Origin: Lentilactobacillus senioris DSM 24302 = JCM 17472
Lineage (GTDB): Bacteria > Bacillota > Bacilli > Lactobacillales > Lactobacillaceae
Reading direction: 5' to 3'
Assembly: GCF_001436555.1 (NCBI RefSeq)
Contig: NZ_AYZR01000008.1
Coordinates: forward strand, 306,707 to 370,706
DNA length: 64,000 bases
Part shown: positions 8,492-16,412 of the stretch, in pieces
Layout of the letters: each line of letters begins with the position of its first letter
Position numbering within the stretch: position 1 is the first letter of the stretch
The notes under the pieces: generated by a model
The model's database searches: none
What the model was told of the DNA's origin: nothing
Seen by the model: only the letters and a program-made list of their open reading frames with translations
Translations under genes and position numbers: made by a program

Positions 8492-8911
8492 ATGGAATCG
8501 GACAAATACTATAAAATTGGTGAATTTGCTCAGTTGGTAGGTTTATCGACCCATACGTTACGATATTACGAAAATGAAGGGTTGATTGTGTCCCAACGAG
8601 ATACCAATGGCGTCCGTTACTATACTGATCAGGATGTTAAATGGTTAGGATTCTTATTGCATCTCAAAGGAACCGGGATGAAGATCACGGATCTGAAAAC
8701 TTACGTTAGATTACGAGCGCAAGGAGACAGCACTATTGCGGAGCGGAGTCAGTTATTAGAGCGGGTGAAGCGAGAAAGTGAAGCCGAAATCCGGGAACGC
8801 CAAAATAGTTTGGCCGTCCTTAGTAAGAAAATTGACTGGTACGATGGCAAACTTGATCATTCCATTGATAAAGATGAAACTTTTGAAGAATATCTCAAAC
8901 GATTTGAGTAA
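8492..8911 (+). CDS. MerR-family transcriptional regulator, NmlR/AdhR-like, without cysteine
   Basis: 139-aa regulator. The N-terminal winged helix-turn-helix shows YKIGEFAQLVGLSTHTLRYY and ENEGLI; then VRYYTDQDVKWLGFLL, a GTGMKITDLKTYVRL segment, and a long C-terminal coiled coil (about 75-130) for dimerisation. It most resembles the AdhR/NmlR branch that senses aldehydes or electrophiles, but the residue aligned with AdhR Cys52 is His (FLLHLKGTGM) and the protein contains no Cys at all, so sensing must differ. The ATG at 8492 follows GGGGGTG. It heads a cluster with cupin, CMD and Zn-alcohol dehydrogenase genes and is preceded by a typical MerR promoter. Confidence 0.9.
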   Translation: MESDKYYKIGEFAQLVGLSTHTLRYYENEGLIVSQRDTNGVRYYTDQDVKWLGFLLHLKGTGMKITDLKTYVRLRAQGDSTIAERSQLLERVKRESEAEIRERQNSLAVLSKKIDWYDGKLDHSIDKDETFEEYLKRFE

Positions 8912-8924
8912 GGGAGTAAGTTCG

Positions 8925-9338
8925 ATGGTAAAAAATGAAAATGTTAAAAATGGAATTATCTTTCCAGTTGGTGAACCTAACGTAGAGTACGGCAAATACT
9001 TTGTGGGCCAAAGTTATTTACAAGGATTAGTCAATGATCCGGCCGTTAATGTGGGAGTGGGCAACGTGACTTTTGAACCGGGTTGTCGCAACAATTGGCA
9101 CATTCATCATGATGGTTATCAAATTTTATTAGTTACCGGTGGTGAAGGTTGGTATCAAGAAGCAGGGCAACCTGCTCAACTTCTGCATCCGGGTGACGTG
9201 ATTGTGACCCATGACGGCGTAAAACACTGGCACGGAGCGACTAAGGATAGTTGGTTTGAACACATTGCAATTACTGCTGGCACTCCGGAATGGTTGGAAC
9301 CAGTTAGCGATGCAGAATACGATCAATTGGAGGACTAA
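8925..9338 (+). CDS. Cupin-domain protein
   Basis: 137-aa single-domain cupin. Seen: metal-binding motif 1 FEPGCRNNWHIHHDGYQIL (His-x-His with later conserved residues) and motif 2 HPGDVIVTHDGVKHWHGA. This is the small beta-barrel type commonly found next to carboxymuconolactone decarboxylase-like proteins and oxidoreductases; it may be an isomerase, decarboxylase or binding protein, and I cannot name the reaction. The start is ATG 8925, 8 nt after AAGGGAG; longer reading into merR is not supported. It sits 13 nt after merR and 2 nt before the CMD gene, so it is co-transcribed. Confidence 0.85.
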   Translation: MVKNENVKNGIIFPVGEPNVEYGKYFVGQSYLQGLVNDPAVNVGVGNVTFEPGCRNNWHIHHDGYQILLVTGGEGWYQEAGQPAQLLHPGDVIVTHDGVKHWHGATKDSWFEHIAITAGTPEWLEPVSDAEYDQLED

Positions 9339-9340
9339 TA

Positions 9341-9655
9341 ATGGCAAAAAAACAAACAGCCGGTCGCGATAATTTAGGTGAGTTCGCTCCTCAATTTGCT
9401 GCTTTAAATGATGATGTTTTATTCGGAGAAGTCTGGGCTAAAGAGGATGAGTTATCAGCTCATAATCGAAGTATGATCACGATTTCAGCGTTAATTTCTG
9501 GCGGTAACTTAGAACAATTACCAGCGCACTTAAACATCGGTAAACAAAACGGGATTACTAAAGAAGAAATTGTCGCCATGATCACCCACTTGGCCTTTTA
9601 TGTGGGCTGGCCGAAAGCTTGGTCAGCGTTTAATTTGGCTAAGGAAATCTGGTAA
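9341..9655 (+). CDS. Carboxymuconolactone decarboxylase-family protein
   Basis: 104-aa all-helical CMD-fold protein. Seen: FGEVWAKEDELSAHNRSMIT, ISALISGGNLEQLPAHL, an NGITKEEIVAMITHLAFYVG block and a final GWPKAWSAFNLAKEIW. It lacks the AhpD CxxC, so it is not an alkylhydroperoxidase of that type and is closer to the gamma-CMD group. Separated by 2 nt from the cupin gene and read in the MerR-controlled cluster. Likely role is in handling reactive carbonyl or lactone compounds; this is inference from context. Confidence 0.85.
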   Translation: MAKKQTAGRDNLGEFAPQFAALNDDVLFGEVWAKEDELSAHNRSMITISALISGGNLEQLPAHLNIGKQNGITKEEIVAMITHLAFYVGWPKAWSAFNLAKEIW

Positions 9656-9720
9656 AAAGTAAACCAATATTAATAAGGTATTTACTTGATTAAACTTGCG
9701 TTTTAACAGAGGAGAACAAT

Positions 9721-10770
9721 ATGAAAGCAACTATTTTTGAACAATCAGAATTAGTCCAAGTTGAAGATGTGGATAAACCCACAATTCAAGCTGACGATGA
9801 TGTTATTATTCGGGTAGTTAGAGCCAGTGTGTGTGGTTCGGATCTGTGGTCATATGCTAATGGTGACGAAAAACCGGCTCATTCCATTAATGATGGTCAC
9901 GAAGCTATCGGAATTGTGGAAGAAATTGGTTCAGCAATTACGACCGTTAAACCAGGCGATTTCGTGATTGCACCATTTACCCATGGTTGTGGGGAGTGTG
10001 CTGCTTGTCTAGCTGGATTTGATGGCACCTGTGATCGGCATCCCGGTTACACTAACTGGTCTAACGGTTTTCAATCAGAATATATCCGGTTTACCTATGC
10101 CAATTGGGCATTGATTAAAATTCCGGGCCATCCCGAAGATTACACTGATGGGATGCTTAAGTCTCTCTTAACCTTAGCCGATGTTATGCCAACTGGTTAC
10201 CATGCTGCGCGGTCAGCTAACGCCCAAAAAGGCGATAAAGTCGTCGTGATTGGTGATGGTGCGGTAGGGCAATGTGCCGTGATTGCTGCTAAGATGCGGG
10301 GAGCTTCCCAAATCATATTGATGAGTCGCCATGCAGATCGCCAACAAATGGCCCTTCAATCTGGCGCTACTGCGGTAGTTGCTGAACGAGGCGCTGAAGG
10401 GATTGCTAAGGTACGAGAAATTCTGGGTGGTGACGGTGCAGATGCTGCCCTTGAATGTGTCGGAACTGAAGCAGCCATTGAACAAGCTCTAGGCGTATTG
10501 CATAATGGTGGTCGTGTTGGGTTTGTGGGAGTACCACATTACAACACTCATCCAATTGGCTCAACTTTTGCGCAAAACATTGCGATTGCTGGGGGTTCAG
10601 CTTCAGTAACTACTTACGACAAACGCTTTTTGTTAAAAGCAGTATTAGATGGTGACATTAATCCCGGTCGGGTATTTACTAACACTTATGATTTAGTAGA
10701 CATCAATCAAGCTTATCAAGATATGCAAAACCGTAAAACCATCAAGGCAATGATTAAAGTAGCGGATTAA
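9721..10770 (+). CDS. Zinc-dependent alcohol dehydrogenase (MDR family)
   Basis: 349-aa medium-chain dehydrogenase/reductase. Seen: catalytic zinc ligand in VCGSDLW, GHEAIGIVEEIG with His, the structural zinc loop CGECAACLAGFDGTC (C-x2-C-x2-C-x7-C), the Rossmann motif VVIGDGAVGQCAV near residue 175, and ALECVGT. It would reduce or oxidise an aldehyde/alcohol with NAD(P). SD AGAGGAG precedes ATG 9721 after a 65-nt gap from the CMD gene. Position behind a MerR regulator suggests induction by a toxic aldehyde or electrophile. A terminator follows. GC and codon choice look slightly richer than in the rib genes nearby, a qualitative impression. Confidence 0.9.
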   Translation: MKATIFEQSELVQVEDVDKPTIQADDDVIIRVVRASVCGSDLWSYANGDEKPAHSINDGHEAIGIVEEIGSAITTVKPGDFVIAPFTHGCGECAACLAGFDGTCDRHPGYTNWSNGFQSEYIRFTYANWALIKIPGHPEDYTDGMLKSLLTLADVMPTGYHAARSANAQKGDKVVVIGDGAVGQCAVIAAKMRGASQIILMSRHADRQQMALQSGATAVVAERGAEGIAKVREILGGDGADAALECVGTEAAIEQALGVLHNGGRVGFVGVPHYNTHPIGSTFAQNIAIAGGSASVTTYDKRFLLKAVLDGDINPGRVFTNTYDLVDINQAYQDMQNRKTIKAMIKVAD

Positions 10771-10785
10771 ATAATTAATTAAGAT

Positions 10786-10824
10786 GAAAGAGACCTTCTT
10801 GATATGAGAAGATCTCTTTTTATT
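10786..10824 (+). terminator. Terminator after the MerR cluster
   Basis: AAAGAGA (10787-10793) pairs with TCTCTTT (10813-10819), with an inner TTCT/AGAA stem and a T run. The sequence is related to the hairpins in repeats A and B, including the shared GATGAAAGAGACC start. Confidence 0.75.
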
Positions 10825-11049
10825 ACCTGACTATATGGGGGTGATTATTAAGAAAGCAATTGATTAACCTAGTCAGTGTAAACAGATTCAGATGATATCA
10901 TTAAGATAACAATTTAAACTAGATAGATCTTATTAACTTAATACGATAAGCAAGTTAGCTGCTAACCTTGAAACACCGCTGTTAGTTTGATAAAATAAAT
11001 GAGTATGTAAACAGTAAATTAAATTAATTAAGAAAAGAGTTGTTTAAAT

Positions 11050-11787
11050 ATGTCAGGACATTCAAAGTGGCATAACATCCAAGGACGTAAAAACGCCCAA
11101 GATGCAAAACGTGGAAAAATTTTCCAAAAAATCTCTCGTGATCTTTATCAAGCTGCCAAAGCTGGTGGGGTAGACCCAGATAGTAACGCTCAACTTCGTC
11201 TTGTTATGGAAAAAGCACGGGCTGCTAACATGCCTAAGGATAATATCCAACGTGCATTGGACAAGGCTTCTGGCGTTGGTGGAGCTAAGTTCGAAGAAAT
11301 CACTTATGAAGGATACGGACCTGGTGGGACTGCTATCATGGTTTCTGCCTTAACTGACAACAAGAACCGGACTGCTGCTGCAGTTCGTTCAGCTTTCACT
11401 CATCACGGTGGTTCACTAGGAGCCAGTGGTTCTGTTTCATACATGTTTAATCGTCAAGGTTACATTGTTATCTTACGTGACGGTTTAGATACTGATGAAG
11501 ATACTATGTTGATGGATGCTTTAGATGCTGGCGCTGATGATATGAAGACTTCAGATGAAGTTTTCGAAATCTACACTGATCCTTCATCATTACCAGAAGT
11601 ACGTGATGCTTTACAAGCTAAGGGTTATGATTTGGATACTGCTGAAGTAACCATGTTCCCAGAAAATACTACTGAAGTTCCTGAAGGTAAGGTTTCACAA
11701 TATACCGGCTTAGTTGACGAATTGTCAGAAAATGACGATGTTCAAGATGTTTACGAAGCTGCTACCCTTCCTGAGGATGCTGAATAA
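11050..11787 (+). CDS. yebC: YebC/PmpR-family protein
   Basis: 245-aa member of the YebC family (TACO1-like), reported as a transcriptional regulator and, in recent work, as a factor helping ribosomes at polyproline stalls. Seen: [20 protein letters not shown] at the N-terminus, [32 protein letters not shown], and [18 protein letters not shown]. Full length. It is alone, with about 280 bp of untranslated sequence upstream and a strong terminator downstream. Its position right before comGA is common in lactobacilli. Confidence 0.93.
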   Translation: MSGHSKWHNIQGRKNAQDAKRGKIFQKISRDLYQAAKAGGVDPDSNAQLRLVMEKARAANMPKDNIQRALDKASGVGGAKFEEITYEGYGPGGTAIMVSALTDNKNRTAAAVRSAFTHHGGSLGASGSVSYMFNRQGYIVILRDGLDTDEDTMLMDALDAGADDMKTSDEVFEIYTDPSSLPEVRDALQAKGYDLDTAEVTMFPENTTEVPEGKVSQYTGLVDELSENDDVQDVYEAATLPEDAE

Positions 11788-11801
11788 TATATTTCATAAT
11801 T

Positions 11802-11839
11802 AAGAACCAATTGGAATTAATTCCAATTGGTTCTTTTTT
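11802..11839 (+). terminator. Terminator after yebC
   Basis: Long perfect stem AAGAACCAATTGGAA / TTCCAATTGGTTCTT followed by Ts. It ends 28 nt before comGA, so the comG promoter must lie very close or transcription must read through. Confidence 0.85.
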
Positions 11840-11866
11840 CGTATGTACAAGTAAAGGAGGGAGAAC

Positions 11867-12838
11867 ATGGTAGTGGAAAATGCATTTAATGATTTAATGA
11901 AGGAGGCGGTCCAGAAAAAAGTAAGTGATATTTATTTGCTGCCTCAAGGAGATAAGTACTTCATTAAGATGCGGTGGCAAAATAAAATTGTATTGTACAA
12001 GATACTAACAATTATTGATGGTCATAAATGGTTAAATTACTGTAAATTTAAGGCTGATATGGCTATTAGCGAACATCGCAGACCACAAGTTGGGGCTTTA
12101 AATTGGTATGAAGGTAATCACGTTTATTCGTTAAGACTATCAACGGTAGGAGATTTTAACGCTCACGAAACACTAGTAATCCGGATTATCTATCCGCTAA
12201 CATCCATGGAGAAGAGCTTGTATTTACCTGCAAAAACAGATCGGTTGCGGAAACTAGTTGCTCAACGAGGATTAATTTTATTTGCTGGTCCTACTGGTTC
12301 TGGTAAAACAACTTCTATTTATCAGTTAGCTCAAGAATATACAGACACTAGTTTGGTGATGACGATTGAAGATCCGGTAGAAATCTTGGAACCGCGTTTT
12401 TTACAGTTACAAGTCAACGATAAAGCGGATATGGGATATGAAGAGTTGATCAAGGTAGGATTAAGACATCGACCAGATATATTCATAATTGGAGAAATTC
12501 GAGATCCTGGCACAGCCAACGCCGCAATTCAATCAGCGTTAAGCGGGCATTTAGTGTTTAGCACCGTTCATGCTCAAAGCCCACTAGGAATCATTAAACG
12601 CCTCAGACAATTGGGAATTGAACCGGATTTTATTACACAAGCAGTTACTGGGCTGGTTTATCAACGTTTAATTGCTAACAGTGACAAACAGCTTAAGGCG
12701 TTAATGGTTGTTAACGAGCCAGGCGAATTATACGGACAAAATAAGTATGATTGGCGTGACTGGCAACAAAATCTCACAAAATTAGTGGAGCAAGGTGAAA
12801 TTGATGAACAAAATATTGAAAAGTATTGGTGGGGATAA
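11867..12838 (+). CDS. comGA: Competence pseudopilus assembly ATPase ComGA
   Basis: GspE/PilB-type traffic ATPase that powers assembly of the ComGC pseudopilus for DNA uptake; cytoplasmic at the membrane. 323 aa. Seen: FAGPTGSGKTTS Walker A near residue 143, Asp box MTIEDPVEI, Walker B IFIIGEIRDPGTA, and HLVFSTVHAQSP His box. ATG 11867 follows AAAGGAGGGA. First of seven overlapping genes; comGB begins 35 nt before its stop. Confidence 0.95.
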   Translation: MVVENAFNDLMKEAVQKKVSDIYLLPQGDKYFIKMRWQNKIVLYKILTIIDGHKWLNYCKFKADMAISEHRRPQVGALNWYEGNHVYSLRLSTVGDFNAHETLVIRIIYPLTSMEKSLYLPAKTDRLRKLVAQRGLILFAGPTGSGKTTSIYQLAQEYTDTSLVMTIEDPVEILEPRFLQLQVNDKADMGYEELIKVGLRHRPDIFIIGEIRDPGTANAAIQSALSGHLVFSTVHAQSPLGIIKRLRQLGIEPDFITQAVTGLVYQRLIANSDKQLKALMVVNEPGELYGQNKYDWRDWQQNLTKLVEQGEIDEQNIEKYWWG

Positions 12839-13814
12839 ATTATCTAAAGAGCTACAAAGCCAACTGTTCAATAAATTAGCAGATTTATTAACAATCGGTT
12901 TTTCTTTAAATCAAGGATTAAAATTTATCGGGCAAACCTATCCGGGTCTAACTAAAACTACTCAACAAATAATATTAGGACTCAAACGTGGTGAATCATT
13001 TTCCCAAGCTTGCACAGAATTGGTAACTTCTGAAGTGGTAGATCAACTAAAAATAGCCGAGCAGCATGGTCAGCTCCATACAACCTTAGAGCAACTAGCT
13101 CGATTTAATTTTCAGCGAAGTGAGCAACGAAAGAAAATCAGGGCGCTATTAGTTTACCCATTAATGCTAATAGTGATTTTAGCAGTATTGCTAGCGCTGA
13201 TTCATAATATTTTATTACCTCAGCTGGCTGATCTAAATGGAATGAGCGTTCGACCCAATAATCAGGCGCGCCCGTTAGCACTAATAGGAATAGCATTAGG
13301 ATTTATTATATTTATAGGATTGATATTGAAGAAAATGCCAACGGTGAAACGATATAGTATTTTGATAAGGATTCCGTTGATAGGGAAATTGGTTAAGCAA
13401 TATGTTAACTATTATTTGGCAACTAACTTAGCGGTTTTATTAGAAAACGGATTAACTAGCAAGGATATTTTAACGGTAATTTCCCAATTTAATCCCAATT
13501 CATTGATCTACGAATTGGGAAGTGAAGTTGCGTATCATTTACAAAACGGTGATAGTTATAGGGTTTCGTTATTTCGTCATTCATTAATAGATTCAGAATT
13601 AATTTCACTATTGGACAGTGGTGAAACGATCACAGAGATGGCCAAATTAATGACTGCTTATTCTCAACTGGTATTTAATAATTTAATTCGAGATTCAAAT
13701 AAATTAATTTCTTTGATCCAACCGACAGTATTTATTGTTATTGGACTAGTAGTAACCATTGCCTATCTTCAAATCTTAATGCCAATATATCAATCTATTA
13801 GGGGGCTTTACTAA
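12804..13814 (+). CDS. comGB: Competence pseudopilus membrane platform protein ComGB
   Basis: GspF/PilC-family polytopic membrane protein that works with ComGA. 336 aa from ATG 12804; an in-frame GTG at 12795 would add three residues, but AAGGTG (12792-12797) better serves the ATG. Two T2SSF-type repeats are visible: LSLNQGLKFIG-like first copy with LKRGESFSQA, then LLENGLTSKDIL and LQNGDSYRVSL. Hydrophobic segments lie near residues 112-140, 155-175 and at the C-terminus. Overlaps comGA, and its TAA overlaps the comGC ATG. Confidence 0.93.
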   Translation: MNKILKSIGGDKLSKELQSQLFNKLADLLTIGFSLNQGLKFIGQTYPGLTKTTQQIILGLKRGESFSQACTELVTSEVVDQLKIAEQHGQLHTTLEQLARFNFQRSEQRKKIRALLVYPLMLIVILAVLLALIHNILLPQLADLNGMSVRPNNQARPLALIGIALGFIIFIGLILKKMPTVKRYSILIRIPLIGKLVKQYVNYYLATNLAVLLENGLTSKDILTVISQFNPNSLIYELGSEVAYHLQNGDSYRVSLFRHSLIDSELISLLDSGETITEMAKLMTAYSQLVFNNLIRDSNKLISLIQPTVFIVIGLVVTIAYLQILMPIYQSIRGLY

Positions 13815-14119
13815 TGAAAATCAGCGGCAAAAGGAAAGCGTTTACATTAATCGAAATGACTATTGTTTTGTTTGTAATTTCTCTGCTGATATTGATCATA
13901 ATTCCCAATCTTACCAAGCAACGAAAAAATGCAGAAACGATCCATGCCGGTGCCATGACTTCTATTGTCCAATCTCAAATTGATGCTTATCTTAATGTGC
14001 ATCCATCAGATCTCAATGTTACCTATGAAGAACTACAAGCTGAAGGGTATCTTACTAAAAAGCAAGTGCAAAAAGCTAAATCTGAAAAAATTAGGATTAC
14101 AAATAATGAAGCTAATTAA
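13814..14119 (+). CDS. comGC: Major competence pseudopilin ComGC
   Basis: 101-aa prepilin-like protein, the main subunit of the DNA-uptake pilus. Seen: short basic leader MKISGKRKA, then the prepilin peptidase recognition FTLIEMTIVLFVISLLILI with Glu at +5 and a hydrophobic helix; the remainder is a small soluble domain. Cleavage would be before the Phe. ATG overlaps the comGB stop and the gene overlaps comGD by 14 nt. Confidence 0.94.
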   Translation: MKISGKRKAFTLIEMTIVLFVISLLILIIIPNLTKQRKNAETIHAGAMTSIVQSQIDAYLNVHPSDLNVTYEELQAEGYLTKKQVQKAKSEKIRITNNEAN

Positions 14120-14576
14120 AAAGAAAGCGGGTTTTACTTTAATAGAAACCTGCTGTGCGCTGTTAATTATGACTCTAGTTCTAGGAGTTAGTACAACTGC
14201 TATCGCCATTTTAAACCAAAGACAGGGGTTAGCCGAACAACGTTTTTTTGAAACCCTTAAAACTGCAGTGAATGAAAGTAGTACTTCAGCCAATATTTAT
14301 AGGACTCCATTACAAATTATTTTCCAAAAAGATAATGAGGTTTTGGTTCAAATTAAAACGGCTAAGGCGATAACTATCAGGAAGATTCCAATACCTAAAT
14401 CCATCAAACTAGCAGGTGGTCAGCTCGTACGGGTGGCTGCTAGTGGATTCATCAGTCCGCAAACTGTTAAATGGTATGCACTGAACGGAGAACTTAAGTA
14501 TTTACAAAAATTTCAGTTAGGGTGGAGTGGATTTAAGATTGAAAAGAAAAAAGTTACTGGGATTTACAACCGCTGA
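14106..14576 (+). CDS. comGD: Minor pseudopilin ComGD
   Basis: 156-aa prepilin-like protein: leader MKLIKKKA, cleavage motif GFTLIETCCALLIMTLVL, then a helix and a beta-rich domain. The start at ATG 14106 puts the leader at the right length; reading further upstream only re-reads comGC in another frame. The SD is weak, in line with translational coupling to comGC. Assigned ComGD by order and motif. Confidence 0.88.
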   Translation: MKLIKKKAGFTLIETCCALLIMTLVLGVSTTAIAILNQRQGLAEQRFFETLKTAVNESSTSANIYRTPLQIIFQKDNEVLVQIKTAKAITIRKIPIPKSIKLAGGQLVRVAASGFISPQTVKWYALNGELKYLQKFQLGWSGFKIEKKKVTGIYNR

Positions 14577-14754
14577 TTCTTTAATTGGTTTGACAATTAT
14601 CACAATGTTTGGCTTTTTATATGGCGAAGTAACTGGAGTAATGAATCAAAAAATTATGCATCAAGAAGTTCAGATGCAAAAAGCCCGGAGAGCTTATGAA
14701 CAAAAACAAATTAAAAGTACGAACCGGCTTTTTAATGATCGACAACATCGTTAG
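14539..14754 (+). CDS. comGE: Minor pseudopilin ComGE
   Basis: 71-aa protein with basic leader MKRKKLLG and FTTADSLIGLTIITMFGF, a degenerate prepilin motif in which the usual Glu at +5 is Asp one position on. The TTG at 14539 is placed correctly behind GGTGGAG (14521-14527); a GTG at 14527 overlaps that SD. Very short compared with most ComGE proteins. It overlaps comGD by 38 nt and comGF by 59 nt. Assigned by position between comGD and comGF. Confidence 0.72.
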   Translation: MKRKKLLGFTTADSLIGLTIITMFGFLYGEVTGVMNQKIMHQEVQMQKARRAYEQKQIKSTNRLFNDRQHR

Positions 14755-15127
14755 TTTATTATTTTGCGGAATGGGAGTGGGGTTAATTTGTTTGGTAATG
14801 CAAAACTTGATTAATCAAACTCATAGCTATCAATTAGATTATCAGCTATTTTTACGTACTATAGAAAGCAATGATTTTAAATTCAAGTTAGTGGATATTA
14901 ATCCTAATACCATTTATTTTTATAGTCCAAAGACCAGGAAAAAATATCGCTTAACTAAGTATAATGATACGCTTAGATTACAAGGACTTACTAAAGGCCA
15001 TATTCCCGTCTTAGAGCATGTGAAAGAAGCTAGTTGGAAATCACAAAGTACGACGCAGATTTTAATAAAAGGAGAATTCGACAATGGTGAAAAATTTTCA
15101 TCAATTTCAATATTTAATGGCAACTAA
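14696..15127 (+). CDS. comGF: Competence protein ComGF
   Basis: 143-aa protein with one N-terminal hydrophobic segment (MIDNIVSLLFCGMGVGLICL) and a soluble domain containing IYFYSPKTRKKYRLTKYNDT and LRLQGLTKGHIPVL, consistent with the ComGF family. ATG 14696 follows GGAG (14687-14690). Overlaps comGE and the small ORF at 15084. Minor pseudopilin-like component of the DNA-uptake pilus. Confidence 0.85.
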   Translation: MNKNKLKVRTGFLMIDNIVSLLFCGMGVGLICLVMQNLINQTHSYQLDYQLFLRTIESNDFKFKLVDINPNTIYFYSPKTRKKYRLTKYNDTLRLQGLTKGHIPVLEHVKEASWKSQSTTQILIKGEFDNGEKFSSISIFNGN

Positions 15128-15260
15128 AAGACGATCATCATTAACAGTAGCGGCGATTATTTTCATAAGCATCATAATGATTTTCGTAGTCTTACAATGT
15201 GTTGTTTTTTCCAGTAGGTTTAGTACAATTACGGAAATTACTAGACAATATTTAAAATAA
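15084..15260 (+). CDS. comGG: Small membrane protein in the ComGG position
   Basis: A 58-aa ORF not obvious from length alone. ATG 15084 follows AAAGGAG (15068-15074) by 9 nt. The protein starts MVKNFHQFQYLMATKRRSS, then has one hydrophobic helix (LTVAAIIFISIIMIFVVLQC), then a short polar tail RFSTITEITRQYLK. This short basic leader plus single N-terminal helix is what minor pseudopilins look like, and it is the seventh gene, the place of ComGG. Family membership is by position; sequence is too short to be sure. Overlaps comGF by 44 nt. Confidence 0.65.
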   Translation: MVKNFHQFQYLMATKRRSSLTVAAIIFISIIMIFVVLQCVVFSSRFSTITEITRQYLK

Positions 15261-15383
15261 GCACATAGAAAAATGGTACCCCTTTCATCGCTTTTGGGAT
15301 AGTATTTTTATCGGGGTTAGTCTTGAATTATACCCCTAGTATCTGGTACTATTTACTGTGGTACTTTAATTACTGAAAAGGAG

Positions 15384-16400
15384 TTGATTGTCCTGGCAGA
15401 AAAACAAATCCAAGAATTGTTTCAAATTCTTGATGACTCTTCACTTTTTCTCCAAGAAAAACTAGATCTTTCATATATAGATTCATTAATTGAAAGCCTA
15501 GATATCATTCAAAATGTGAACGATATTGAAGGGATTGAGGGACTATCAGCACAAGATTTTGAAAATTTCACAAGCAAGATGAAAAGCTTCGATCTTCAAA
15601 ACCTATCTGCAGAAGATGCCCGCAAGACAATTCAAATGGCCATGTTAAAAGCGATTAAGCAGGATAACCTTCAGGCTAACTACCAGATTACTCCTGATAC
15701 AATTGCTGGGTTATTTAGTTATTTGATTAGTGGGTTATCTAAAAAAGATGAGGAAATTAGTCTGTTAGATCCTGCCGTGGGCTCAGGTAACCTGTTAGCT
15801 TCGGTAGTTAATTATTTACGAGAAGCCGGTAAAGTGGTTGTCGCTACCGGACTAGAAAATGATGATGCTTTAGCAGATTTGGCTAGTTTGAACTTTGAAT
15901 TGCAAAGATCCGAAGTTAATTTATATCATGAAGATACAATTCAAGATGTAGTAGCAGGAAATGTAGATTACGTTATTTCTGATTTACCAGTGGGATATTA
16001 TCCAATAGATGATAACGTGGTTCAGTTTAAAACGAAGGCTCAAAAGGGGCATTCTTATCTACACCACTTATTGATCGAGTTTGGAATGGAACACGTTAAT
16101 CCAGGCGGTTTTGGATTATTCTTAATTCCTAGCAATATTTTTAAAGACAAAGAATCCAAAGCTTTACTGGAATGGGTAAAAGAATCCGTTTATCTACAAG
16201 GAATTTTAAACCTACCGGCTGAATTATTTCAGAATAAGGCGGCTGCCAAGTCTATTTTGGTATTACAAAAACCTGGTAAAGGCGCTAAGCAAGTAAGCCA
16301 AGTGATGCTAGGAGAATTTCCATCCTTCAAGGATCCAGCAGCAATGAAACGATTCCTAACAGAAATTGATGATTGGGAACTAAAAAATTTAAATAATTAG
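15384..16400 (+). CDS. ytxK: Class I SAM-dependent methyltransferase (YtxK-like)
   Basis: N6-adenine-type methyltransferase fold, about 335 aa. Seen: motif I LLDPAVGSGNLLASVV, acidic GLENDD, and a catalytic-loop variant ISDLPVGYYPI in place of NPPY; then NPGGFGLFLIPSNIF. YtxK-type proteins sit next to ackA in many Firmicutes, as here (12 nt apart). Target unknown. The start is unusual: TTG 15384 directly abuts AAAGGAG (15377-15383), while an in-frame CTG at 15393 is 9 nt away and gives an LAEKQIQ beginning. Its promoter region is 15261-15383, after the comG operon. Confidence 0.85.
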   Translation: MIVLAEKQIQELFQILDDSSLFLQEKLDLSYIDSLIESLDIIQNVNDIEGIEGLSAQDFENFTSKMKSFDLQNLSAEDARKTIQMAMLKAIKQDNLQANYQITPDTIAGLFSYLISGLSKKDEEISLLDPAVGSGNLLASVVNYLREAGKVVVATGLENDDALADLASLNFELQRSEVNLYHEDTIQDVVAGNVDYVISDLPVGYYPIDDNVVQFKTKAQKGHSYLHHLLIEFGMEHVNPGGFGLFLIPSNIFKDKESKALLEWVKESVYLQGILNLPAELFQNKAAAKSILVLQKPGKGAKQVSQVMLGEFPSFKDPAAMKRFLTEIDDWELKNLNN

Positions 16401-16412
16401 GAGAATTTAGTC

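Noticed and set aside
8778-8924. Upstream extension of the cupin ORF into merR
   Set aside because: The extension lies wholly inside merR in another frame; ATG 8925 has an SD and fits the cupin family length.
13965-14105. Upstream extension of comGD
   Set aside because: It re-reads comGC out of frame; the prepilin leader sits correctly from ATG 14106.
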